Shown here in pieces: positions 23,253-29,473 of a DNA stretch of 29,473 nt. Within the stretch, counting starts at the first letter, position 1. Each line of letters opens with the position of its first letter. Where the stretch lies: NCBI GenBank assembly GCA_035249905.1, contig DATFFT010000087.1, forward strand, positions 1-29,473, written 5' to 3'. Both the position numbers and the translations under genes were made by a program. The stretch comes from JAOUEA01 sp035249905. Its GTDB lineage: Bacteria; Actinomycetota; UBA4738; HRBIN12. The notes beneath the pieces are model-generated. The model did not search any database and was not told where the DNA came from. It saw only the letters and a list, made by a program, of their open reading frames with translations.

Positions 23253-23258
23253 AGTGTA
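23253..23258 (-). promoter_or_regulatory. -10 box of a leaderless promoter for glp–moaC
   Basis: On the gene's strand this is TACACT, seven nucleotides before the glp ATG. No Shine-Dalgarno is present between it and the start. The same hexamer serves galU and the FmdB-like gene. No -35 consensus is visible. Confidence 0.5.
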
Positions 23259-23327
23259 TCGACGCCCTCCCCCGCCCGCCGGGACCCGGACTCACGTTCG
23301 GATCGCTCGCGGCCGATACCTGAAGGC

Positions 23328-24221
23328 ATGGAAGCCATCCGTCGACCCCGCCGTTCCCTGCTCGCGTTCCTCGCCGTTGCGCTCGTCGCGGGCGCCTGCT
23401 CGTCGGGCGGACCGAACCAGCGGAGCGCGGCCGCGGGACCGCCCGTCACCGACCAGGCGGCGCCGCTCGCGCGGGTCGTCGCGGCCTCGGACCGGGCGAT
23501 CGACGCGGAATCGATGCACATGACGTTCGAGATGGTCCTCGCCGGGGCCGGTCAGGAGCTTCGCGGATCGGGTCAGGCCGACGTGGCCTTCGGCGACGAG
23601 ATCCGCCAACACATGGTGTTCCGGTACGAATCGTTCCCCGGCATGCCCGACGGGCTCGAGATGGAGATGATCATGGACGGGCCAACCGTGTACATGCGAG
23701 TGCCGCAGTTGCAGGACCTCGGCGGGTTCGCGACCGAGTGGATCTCGATGGACGTGTCTGAGACGGTGCCTGGCTACGACGACCTGGCGGCGTTCGGCGC
23801 CGGCCAGAACGACCCGTCGAACGCGTTCGGCTACCTGCAGGGTGCCGAGGAAGCCGAGGAGCTCGGGCCGGAGACGATCGACGGCGTGGAGACGACCCAT
23901 TACGAGGTGACGGTCGACCTGGCCGAGGCCGCGAAGGATGTCCCCGCCGACCTGCGCGACGAGATGCGGCTGGCCCTCAAGCAGTTCCGCACGGGCTTCG
24001 GCATGACGACGATGCCGTTCGAGGTCTGGATCGACGGTGACGGGCTCGTGCGGCGCATGGTCTTCCGAATGGGGTCGGAGGGTGGCGCGGTCGACGTACC
24101 GTTCTCGATCGAGATGACGGTGGACATCACCGAGTACGGGAACGACGTCGAGCTCGAGGTGCCCGCGCCGGGCGAGGTCACCGACGTGACGGAGCTGGCC
24201 GGGGCTGCAGCGAGCCGTTAG
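23328..24221 (+). CDS. Putative lipoprotein (LppX/LolA-like fold possible)
   Basis: This 297-residue exported protein starts with a basic N-terminus, a hydrophobic helix (LLAFLAVALVAG) and the lipobox VAGAC with Cys24. The mature part alternates charged and beta-strand-like stretches such as MHMTFEMVLAGAG, GSGQADVAFGDE, MEMIMDGPTVYMRVP and THYEVTVDLAEAA, then PFEVWIDGDGLVRRMVFRM. This pattern resembles the LppX/LprG/LolA-type beta-barrel half that carries lipids, but it is not diagnostic. The ATG at 23328-23330 starts the signal. It is divergent from glp (82 nt) and converges with galU: the two stop codons overlap in TTAG (24218-24221). Confidence 0.8.
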   Translation: MEAIRRPRRSLLAFLAVALVAGACSSGGPNQRSAAAGPPVTDQAAPLARVVAASDRAIDAESMHMTFEMVLAGAGQELRGSGQADVAFGDEIRQHMVFRYESFPGMPDGLEMEMIMDGPTVYMRVPQLQDLGGFATEWISMDVSETVPGYDDLAAFGAGQNDPSNAFGYLQGAEEAEELGPETIDGVETTHYEVTVDLAEAAKDVPADLRDEMRLALKQFRTGFGMTTMPFEVWIDGDGLVRRMVFRMGSEGGAVDVPFSIEMTVDITEYGNDVELEVPAPGEVTDVTELAGAAASR

Positions 24222-25096
24222 AGCAGCTTCCGCCGCTGCACGAAGTCCGCGAGCCAGTCGCGGAAGTCGGGGCCGAGGTCGTCGCGCTCGATCGCGAGCT
24301 CCACGGTGGCCTTCAGGTAGTCGAGCTTGTTCCCGGCGTCGTACCGGCCCTGGTCGAACGTGTAGGCGTAGACGGCCTGTTCCTGGGCGAGCGCGTTGAT
24401 GGCGTCGGTGAGCTGGATCTCGCCACCGTGGCCGGGCTTCGTATGGCGCAGCATGTCGAAGATCTCCGGCGTGAAGACGTAGCGCCCGATCACGGCCAGG
24501 TTGGAAGGCGCCTCCTCGGGCGACGGCTTCTCGACGACCGAGCGCACCTTGGCGAGGTTCTCCTCGACCGTCTCGGGGGTGATCGCGCCGTAGGAGGAGA
24601 TCTCGCTGCGGGCGACCTCCTGCGTGGCCAGCACCGATCGTCCGTACCGCTCGTGAACGCGCAGCATCTCGGGCAACAGCGGCTGGGACGGATGGATCAG
24701 GTCGTCGCCGAGCAGCACGGCGAACGGCTCGCCGTCGACGTGAGCTTCCGCGACACGCACCGCGTGTCCGAGCCCGAGCGCTTCGTGCTGGCGCACGGTG
24801 TGGATCTGCCCGAGCTCGACCAGCGCGCGGATCTCCTTCAGCTCGTCGTACTTGCCGCGGGCTTCCAGCACGGCCTCGAGCTCGGGCGCCCGGTCGAAGT
24901 GGTCCTCGATCGCCCCTTTGCCTCGCGCCGTGACGATCAGGATGTCGGTGAGGCCGGCACGGACCGCCTCCTCGACCACGAGCTGGATCGAGGGCGTGTC
25001 GATGAGCGGCAGCATCTCCTTGGGCACGGCTTTGGTGGCCGGCAGGAACCTCGTGCCGAGCCCTGCGGCTGGGATGACCGCTTTCCTGACCTTCAC
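24218..25096 (-). CDS. galU: UTP–glucose-1-phosphate uridylyltransferase GalU
   Basis: This 292-residue enzyme makes UDP-glucose from UTP and glucose-1-phosphate, feeding cell-wall and exopolysaccharide synthesis. Family marks are AAGLGTRFLPATKAVPKEML at residues 8-27, FAVLLGDDLIH as the metal-binding Asp motif, GRYVFTPEIFDML, GGEIQLTDAI, and FDQGRYDAGNKLDYLKA near the C-terminus. Length is typical. The GTG at 25094-25096 is used because GAGGAGGGG precedes it. A TACACT -10 box lies about 30 nt upstream. It is read away from the FmdB-like gene and ends inside the stop codon of the lipoprotein gene. Confidence 0.95.
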   Translation of the reverse strand: MKVRKAVIPAAGLGTRFLPATKAVPKEMLPLIDTPSIQLVVEEAVRAGLTDILIVTARGKGAIEDHFDRAPELEAVLEARGKYDELKEIRALVELGQIHTVRQHEALGLGHAVRVAEAHVDGEPFAVLLGDDLIHPSQPLLPEMLRVHERYGRSVLATQEVARSEISSYGAITPETVEENLAKVRSVVEKPSPEEAPSNLAVIGRYVFTPEIFDMLRHTKPGHGGEIQLTDAINALAQEQAVYAYTFDQGRYDAGNKLDYLKATVELAIERDDLGPDFRDWLADFVQRRKLL

Positions 25097-25124
25097 GGGG
25101 CGCCCCTCCTCATGCGGGAGCCGA

Positions 25125-25238
25125 AGTGTACGCGCCGAGCAACGGCACAGGGAAGTCGTCCGATGTGGGTAGTCCGTTCGACCCGGACGTTCCCGCCGTC
25201 GGTGGGGGGCCAAACCCGGCCCCGCCCGCCGGTACACT
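25125..25238. promoter_or_regulatory. Divergent galU / FmdB-like promoters with twin TACACT -10 boxes
   Basis: Two TACACT boxes face away from each other: 25125-25130 on the minus strand for galU, and 25233-25238 on the plus strand for the FmdB-like gene. The galU message has a leader of about 20-25 nt with a Shine-Dalgarno. The FmdB-like ATG comes 9 nt after its box, so that message should be almost leaderless. No -35 consensus is visible for either. Confidence 0.5.
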
Positions 25239-25247
25239 CGGCGGGCC

Positions 25248-25628
25248 ATGCCCACCTACGAGTACGTCTGCAAGAGCTGCGGGCATCTCTTCGAGATCGT
25301 GCAGTCGATGCGCGACGATCCGCTGCGCGAGTGCCCCGAGTGCGGTGGCGAGCTCCGGAAGGTCTTCGCGCCGCCGGCGATCTCGTTCAAGGGGTCGGGG
25401 TTCTACGCCACGGACCACGGGAAGAAGGGGCCGAAGAAGCCCTCCGGCGAGAAGTCCGAGCAGGGCGAGAAGGGCGAGAAGGTGGGGAAGGGCGCGGGGA
25501 AGGAAGACGGCGCCAAGGACGGATCGAAGAGCACCGCGGCCTCGAAGGAAGGGTCCTCCTCGGGCGCATCGAGCTCATCGGGTTCGTCGAGCTCGACGGG
25601 CGGATCCTCGGAAGGCGGCGGATCGTGA
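25248..25628 (+). CDS. FmdB/Ruc-like zinc-ribbon protein with a disordered tail
   Basis: This 126-residue protein starts MPTYEYVCKSCG and contains CPECGG, giving a four-Cys zinc ribbon (Cys8, Cys11, Cys29, Cys32) typical of the FmdB family. After GFYATDHGKK it turns into a Lys/Glu/Gly tail and ends in a Ser/Gly tract, which should be disordered. In mycobacteria the FmdB-type protein Ruc (Rv0991c), next to galU, is a redox-activated chaperone with the same zinc-ribbon-plus-disordered-tail layout. That role is a plausible inference here. The ATG at 25248 is 9 nt after a TACACT box. Its stop overlaps the MTA phosphorylase start in GTGA. Confidence 0.88.
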   Translation: MPTYEYVCKSCGHLFEIVQSMRDDPLRECPECGGELRKVFAPPAISFKGSGFYATDHGKKGPKKPSGEKSEQGEKGEKVGKGAGKEDGAKDGSKSTAASKEGSSSGASSSSGSSSSTGGSSEGGGS

Positions 25629-26419
25629 CCACGGCCGACATCGGTGTCTTCGGCGGCTCCGGCTTCTATTCGTTCCTGGACGACACCGAGACGGTCGAGG
25701 TCGAGACGCCCTACGGGTCGCCGAGCGCCGCCGTGACGATCGGCGAGGTCGGGGGACGGCGTGTCGCGTTCCTGCCCCGGCACGGCTCACGGCATGAGTT
25801 CCCACCGCATCGCATCCCCTACAAGGCGAACCTATGGGCGATGAAGGAGCTCGGCGTCGGGCGCGTGCTCGGCCCGAACGCATGCGGGTCGTTGCAGGCC
25901 CACGTGAAGCCCGGCGAGTTCGTGATCTGCGACCAGCTCGTCGATCGCACGCGCGACCGTCCGAACACGTTCTACGACGGGCCGGTCACGACCCACATCT
26001 CGTTCGCCGACCCGTACTGCGACGTGATGCGTTCGACGATCGTCGAGGAAGGCCGGCGCCTCGAGATCCCGCTCCACGACCGCGGCACGGTCGTCGTGAT
26101 CGAGGGACCGCGGTTCTCGACCCGCGCCGAGTCGGCGTGGTTCGCCGGTGCCGGCTGGGAGGTCATCAACATGACCCAGTACCCCGAGGCTCTGCTCGCC
26201 CGCGAGCTGGAGCTCTGCTACGCGAACATCTCGCTGATCACCGACTACGACGTCGGCGTGGAAGGCGTGCCGCCCGTGACACACGAGGAGGTCGTCCGGG
26301 TGTTCACCGAGAACAACGAGCGGCTCCGCGATCTGCTGTTCGGCGTGATCCCGGCGTTGCCCTCCGCGCGCGACTGCGTCTGCGCGTCCGCCCTCTCCGG
26401 CGCGCGCTTCGAGGTCTGA
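25625..26419 (+). CDS. mtnP: S-methyl-5'-thioadenosine phosphorylase (MtnP/MTAP)
   Basis: This 264-residue enzyme splits methylthioadenosine, a by-product of polyamine synthesis and other SAM reactions, to adenine and methylthioribose-1-phosphate. Marks are GVFGGSGFYSF at the start, LPRHGSRHEFPPHRIPYKAN with the phosphate-binding RHG, IEGPRFSTRAES, the nucleoside-binding INMTQYPEALLARELELCY, and SLITDYDVG with the purine-site Asp. The GTG at 25625-25627 overlaps the stop codon of the FmdB-like gene (GTGA), so translation is coupled. Related purine nucleoside phosphorylases share this fold; the NMTQYPEA motif and ITDYD favour MTA phosphorylase. A 59-residue gene starts 3 nt after its stop. Confidence 0.92.
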   Translation: MTTADIGVFGGSGFYSFLDDTETVEVETPYGSPSAAVTIGEVGGRRVAFLPRHGSRHEFPPHRIPYKANLWAMKELGVGRVLGPNACGSLQAHVKPGEFVICDQLVDRTRDRPNTFYDGPVTTHISFADPYCDVMRSTIVEEGRRLEIPLHDRGTVVVIEGPRFSTRAESAWFAGAGWEVINMTQYPEALLARELELCYANISLITDYDVGVEGVPPVTHEEVVRVFTENNERLRDLLFGVIPALPSARDCVCASALSGARFEV

Positions 26420-26422
26420 GCG

Positions 26423-26602
26423 ATGTCGGGCGAGCCGGTGCTGGCCAGGGTGGAGCTCACGTTCCGGACCGAGGACGATCCGCACGCGCTGGCCGATCGC
26501 GTGCGCGAGGCCGTCGCCCTGATCGTGGGACGGGAATCGCTCGAGGAGTTCCGGGTCCGCGTGCTTCCGCTCACGCGGAAGCCGAAAGGGTCCGACGAGT
26601 AG
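26423..26602 (+). CDS. Small 59-residue protein coupled to mtnP, function unknown
   Basis: The ATG is 3 nt after the mtnP stop codon, with GAGG 8 nt upstream inside the end of mtnP. The product begins MSGEPVLARVELTFRTEDD, continues HALADRVREAVALIVGRESL and ends LPLTRKPKGSDE. It looks like a compact beta-alpha-beta fold with no Cys, signal or membrane helix. I do not recognise the family. Its position suggests it is made together with MTA phosphorylase. Confidence 0.65.
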   Translation: MSGEPVLARVELTFRTEDDPHALADRVREAVALIVGRESLEEFRVRVLPLTRKPKGSDE

Positions 26603-26622
26603 GAGGCGTGGATCCGTGCGGA

Positions 26623-26665
26623 CGTGACGCCGGTCACGGAGCGATCGGCGGCCCACCCGTAGGGT
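26623..26665 (+). promoter_or_regulatory. Palindrome and leaderless -10 box for the CpaB-like gene
   Basis: CGTGAC, GCCG, GTCACG is a perfect 6-bp inverted repeat (26623-26638) at the place of a -35 region. TAGGGT (26660-26665) is a TANNNT -10 box, and the CpaB-like ATG follows 6 nt later, so the mRNA should be leaderless. The palindrome may be an operator; without a T-run it is unlikely to be a terminator for the small upstream gene. Confidence 0.45.
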
Positions 26666-26671
26666 CCGGGC

Positions 26672-27388
26672 ATGATCGGTCCGTTGAGCCGGCGCCTGCC
26701 GAGGTCCGCGATCGCGTGGTTCGGGGGCGCCGCACTCGCAGCCGCCGGGGCGATGCTCGCGGTGCGAGCCCATGTCGCGACCCTCGAGGCGACGCGACCC
26801 GACGTCGGTCCGCCGACGCCGGTCGTCGTGGCCGCGGCCGATCTCACGCGAGGATCTGCGCTGGTCCCGGATTCGTTCCGAGTGGTCGACGTGCCCTCCA
26901 CCCTCGTGCCGCCCGGCTCGCTCACCGCCCTCGAGCAGGTCGCCGGGCGGGTGCTCGTGGCCGACATCGCCGAGGGCGAGGCGCTGACCGAGTCGCGGCT
27001 CGGAGGTGCAACGGCCGGTCCGATCGCCGCCCTCGTGCCGCCCGGGCTTCGAGCCTTCGTGCTGCCGTCCGGACCGCCCGCGGGAACCATCCGGCCCGGA
27101 GACGAGGTCGACGTGCTCGCGACGTACGGTGCGAACGCCGGGCGTCCGTACACCGAGACCGTGGCGCCGGCGCTCGAGGTGCTCGACGTGGTCGATGCCG
27201 ACGGCGCGGTGGCCATCGCGAGCGGGCCCGGAGCACCGTCGGCCGGGCCCCCGATCGTCGTGCTCGCCGACCCGTCCACGGTCGAGCGGCTGGCCCGCGC
27301 GGCGAGCCTCGGCCTGCTCTCGATCGCGATCGTGGGCGACGATCCGGCGCCGACGACCGATACGTTCGCCGAGACCGACGACCGCTAG
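26672..27388 (+). CDS. CpaB/RcpC-like SAF-domain protein (Flp pilus assembly family)
   Basis: This 238-residue protein has an N-terminal membrane helix (AIAWFGGAALAAAGAMLAVRA) and then a SAF domain: TPVVVAAADLTRGSALVPDS, VVDVPSTLVPPGSLTALEQV and GRVLVADIAEGEALTESRL. RcpC/CpaB proteins have this order and help assemble Flp (Tad) pili outside the membrane. GLRAFVLPSGPPAGTIRPGD and ATYGANAGRPYTETV continue the usual RcpC C-terminal part. No other Tad pilus gene is in the window, so the pilus role is not supported by context. The ATG at 26672 follows a leaderless -10 box. The 75-nt gap to uppP has a short GGCGG–CCGCC hairpin and no gene. Confidence 0.8.
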   Translation: MIGPLSRRLPRSAIAWFGGAALAAAGAMLAVRAHVATLEATRPDVGPPTPVVVAAADLTRGSALVPDSFRVVDVPSTLVPPGSLTALEQVAGRVLVADIAEGEALTESRLGGATAGPIAALVPPGLRAFVLPSGPPAGTIRPGDEVDVLATYGANAGRPYTETVAPALEVLDVVDADGAVAIASGPGAPSAGPPIVVLADPSTVERLARAASLGLLSIAIVGDDPAPTTDTFAETDDR

Positions 27389-27463
27389 CATGGGGCGGCT
27401 TCCCGCCGCCGACGTCCGAAGGAACCCGAGCACCCGTGAGCCTCCGTCCGTGAGTCCCAGCCG

Positions 27464-28306
27464 ATGACCGTCTGGCAGGCGATCGTGCTGGGATTCGTGC
27501 AGGGGGCCACGGAATACGCGCCGGTGTCGAGCTCGGGGCACCTGATCCTGGTGCCGTGGCTCTTCGGATGGCAGCCGATCGGCGACGACGTCGGCTTCGC
27601 CAAGTCCTTCGACGTCGCGCTCCACATGGGGACCCTGCTGGGCGCGGTCATCTACTTCCGCCGCGACCTGTGGCGGTACTTGGTCGCCTGGCTGACGACC
27701 CTGCGTCGGCGAGCGATCGAGACGTCCGACGAACGGCTGGCGTGGGCGCTCGTGATCGGGACGATCCCCGGAGCGATCGTCGGCGCCGTGTTCGAGGGAG
27801 TGATCCAGGAGAACCTGGGCGCGCCGGCGCTCATCGCGGTGATGCTCGCGGTCTTCGGCGTGATCCTGTACCTCGTCGACAAGCGCATGCCCAGCGACCG
27901 TGGCCTCGACTCGATCGGGGTGCGCACCGGCCTCTACCTCGGCGTGGCACAGGCTCTCGCGCTGCAGCCCGGGGTCTCGCGGTCGGGGGTCACGATGACG
28001 GCCGCCCGGGCGATCGGGCTCGATCGCGAGACCGCGGCCCGCTTCTCGTTCCTGCTCTCGTTGCCCATCATCGCCGGCGCCGGGCTGTACAAGGGCCTCG
28101 ATCTCGTGGAGACCGGATTCCAGGGCTACGGGGCGGAGTTCTTCTGGGGCTTCGTCTCCTCGGCGGTGAGCGGCTTCCTCGTGATCTGGGGGCTCCTGAA
28201 GTACCTCAAGCGTCACGACTTCAAGGTCTTCATGCTCTACCGCCTCGCGGTGGCCGGCCTCGTGCTCGGCCTGATCGCGACCGGGGTCCGCGAGGCCACG
28301 ATCTGA
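27464..28306 (+). CDS. uppP: Undecaprenyl-diphosphate phosphatase UppP (BacA)
   Basis: This 280-residue membrane enzyme removes one phosphate from undecaprenyl diphosphate, recycling the lipid carrier of peptidoglycan and other wall polymers; its overproduction gives bacitracin resistance. The conserved active-site loops are GATEYAPVSSSGHL (residues 14-27, with Glu17 and His26) and LALQPGVSRSGVT. Both vary slightly from the usual GxTEFLPVSSSGH and PGTSRSG. About eight membrane segments are present, ending in KVFMLYRLAVAGLVLGLIA. The ATG at 27464 has no clear Shine-Dalgarno. It stands on the same strand as the CpaB-like gene, 75 nt downstream, and the TPR gene follows 44 nt after its stop. Confidence 0.94.
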   Translation: MTVWQAIVLGFVQGATEYAPVSSSGHLILVPWLFGWQPIGDDVGFAKSFDVALHMGTLLGAVIYFRRDLWRYLVAWLTTLRRRAIETSDERLAWALVIGTIPGAIVGAVFEGVIQENLGAPALIAVMLAVFGVILYLVDKRMPSDRGLDSIGVRTGLYLGVAQALALQPGVSRSGVTMTAARAIGLDRETAARFSFLLSLPIIAGAGLYKGLDLVETGFQGYGAEFFWGFVSSAVSGFLVIWGLLKYLKRHDFKVFMLYRLAVAGLVLGLIATGVREATI

Positions 28307-28350
28307 CCGTAGGGGTTCCATCCCCACGCGACGAGGGGCACGATGTCGGC

Positions 28351-29473
28351 GTGGAGACCCACGTCGACCCGGTTCCCTCGGGGAACGCCGCGTTATCGTC
28401 GGGCGCGTTCGCCGAGGCCCGGGCGGCGTTCGAGTCACGGCTGAGGGACTTGGACGACCCCGAGGCGCATCTGGGGCTCGGACGAGCGCTCTGGTGGCAG
28501 CACGAGGTCGATGCGGCCGTGGTCGAGGTCGAGCAGGCGTACGCCGGGTTCCGCGCCCGTGGCGACCGGCGCGCCGCCGCCGGCGCGGCGCTGTGGCTCT
28601 CGCGCGAGTACGCCGCGGCCCACGGGAACGAGCCCGCCAGCGCCGGCTGGTACGCGAGGGCGGAGGGGCTCCTTCGCGATGAGGGTCGATGCGTCGAGGC
28701 CGGGTGGCTCGCCCTCGCGCGCTCCGAGCGCGCCGAGAGCCCCGACGGCATCGCCGCCGACGCGCGGCAGGCACTGGACATCGCACGGGAGCTCGGGGAC
28801 CCCGACCTCGAGTGCGAGGCGCTCGCCAGGCTCGGGTACGCGGAGATCGCCGCCGGTGACGTCGGCGACGGCACGGCGAAGCTCGACGAGTCGATGGCCG
28901 CCGCTACCGGCGGCGAGGTCGCCCGGCTGGAAACCATCGGCGACGTCACGTGCACGGCGATCGCGGCATTCGAGCTCGCGGCCGACTGGCAGCGGATCGA
29001 ACGCTGGGGTCAGGTCGTCGAGGCGTGGATCCGCCGGCACGACCACGTGCCCGTGCTCGGGTTCTGCTACGCCTGCTGCGCGGAGATGTTCCTCGCCTCG
29101 GGGCAGTGGGCCGAGGCCGAGGGCATGCTGACGGAAGCCCTCACGACGCTGCGCGCGACCGAGCACCGGGCCCGGTGCGTGCATCCGGCCGCCAAGCTCG
29201 CCCAGCTGCGTCTCGTGCAGGGTCGCCTCGAGGAAGCCGAGCAGCTGCTCGCCGGCTACGAGGAACTGCCGGAAGCCGCGCACGCCCTCGCCTCGCTGCA
29301 CCTCGCCAGGCACGAGACGGCCGTCGCAGCCGCGCTGATCCACCGGCGTCTGAACCGGACCCGCGGGGACTCGGTGCTGGCTGCGCCGTTCCTCGACCTC
29401 CTCGTGGACATCCTGCTGAAGGAAGGCGATCTGGACGGTGCGACGGAGGTCGCGGAGCGGATGACGTCGATCG
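28351..29473 (+). CDS. TPR-rich protein, probably N-terminal part of a LuxR-type regulator (runs off the right edge)
   Basis: About 374 codons are visible. The product consists of helical repeats of the TPR kind: PEAHLGLGRALWWQHEVDAA, AYAGFRARGDRRAAAGAALW, GWYARAEGLLRDEGRCVEAG, ARQALDIARELGDPDLECE, ASGQWAEAEGMLTEALTTLR and LRLVQGRLEEAEQLLAGY. Actinobacteria have many proteins with such an N-terminal half and a C-terminal LuxR helix-turn-helix, often with the same GNEPASAGWYARAE segment. That DNA-binding end would lie beyond the window, so the regulator call is an inference. The GTG at 28351-28353 is the likely start; the frame is open further upstream without a start codon or good Shine-Dalgarno (GAGGGG is 12 nt away). 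An antisense frame across it is a shadow. Confidence 0.75.
   Translation, partial: METHVDPVPSGNAALSSGAFAEARAAFESRLRDLDDPEAHLGLGRALWWQHEVDAAVVEVEQAYAGFRARGDRRAAAGAALWLSREYAAAHGNEPASAGWYARAEGLLRDEGRCVEAGWLALARSERAESPDGIAADARQALDIARELGDPDLECEALARLGYAEIAAGDVGDGTAKLDESMAAATGGEVARLETIGDVTCTAIAAFELAADWQRIERWGQVVEAWIRRHDHVPVLGFCYACCAEMFLASGQWAEAEGMLTEALTTLRATEHRARCVHPAAKLAQLRLVQGRLEEAEQLLAGYEELPEAAHALASLHLARHETAVAAALIHRRLNRTRGDSVLAAPFLDLLVDILLKEGDLDGATEVAERMTSI

Noticed and set aside
25832..28786. A 984-codon minus-strand open frame
   Set aside because: It lies antisense to mtnP, the CpaB-like gene and uppP, all with clear family motifs. Its product is Arg/Gly/His-rich with no motif, a common artefact of GC-rich DNA.
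28435..29343. A 302-codon minus-strand open frame at the right end
   Set aside because: Antisense to the TPR-repeat gene, which shows clear helical repeats in the plus frame; the antisense product has no recognisable domain.
1..29473. CRISPR arrays, insertion sequences, prophage or integrase genes
   Set aside because: No spaced direct repeats, transposase or integrase motifs, or terminal inverted repeats were seen; gene content and composition are even across the window.

Overview
The window is very GC-rich and densely coded. Its gene content fits an actinobacterium (Actinomycetota), probably a deep or uncultured lineage. Supporting signs are the galU–glp–moaC–sepX/glpR block with an FmdB/Ruc-like zinc-ribbon gene beside it, TANNNT -10 boxes lying 6-9 nt before start codons (leaderless mRNAs), many GTG starts, lipoprotein and Tat signals, and long spurious antisense ORFs. 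I see no insertion sequence, phage, CRISPR array or rRNA. No gene-free stretch exceeds about 300 bases.

Left part (1-13.9 kb, almost all on the minus strand): a catabolic and transport region. It holds the start of a GrdB-like glycine/betaine/proline reductase subunit, a GrdE-like partner, a PotD-type polyamine-binding lipoprotein, a CPA2 cation:proton antiporter and two membrane proteins of unknown role. A tightly overlapping trio follows: class III aminotransferase, M20 peptidase/deacylase and SMP-30-type beta-propeller. Next come a Tat-exported PhoX-family protein with a divergent acidic hypothetical gene, and a PYROXD2/phytoene-desaturase-like flavoprotein. A 15-base motif built on TGTCGACA recurs only between genes, before grdE, potD and phoX. 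A fourth, inverted relative lies inside the promoter of the flavoprotein gene. This suggests a shared regulator whose gene is not in the window.

Middle (13.9-20 kb): an amidohydrolase, an exported seven-bladed Vgb-like propeller with a PxKF-like C-terminus, a coupled pair (PLP decarboxylase and metallo-beta-lactamase-fold hydrolase), a SAM methyltransferase and tRNA-Ala(CGC).

Right (20-29.5 kb): a translin-family protein, SepX/GlpR, MoaC and the gephyrin-like Glp, read in the order glp, moaC, sepX, translin. A lipoprotein gene and galU converge and share stop bases. Plus-strand genes then encode an FmdB/Ruc-like protein, MTA phosphorylase (overlapping start), a 59-residue protein, a CpaB/SAF protein, UppP (undecaprenyl-diphosphate phosphatase) and the first part of a TPR-rich protein, perhaps a LuxR-type regulator. 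The glp–sepX part links to cell division and molybdopterin handling, and galU and uppP to envelope synthesis.

Functions are inferred from recognisable motifs in the translated sequence. No database search was run.
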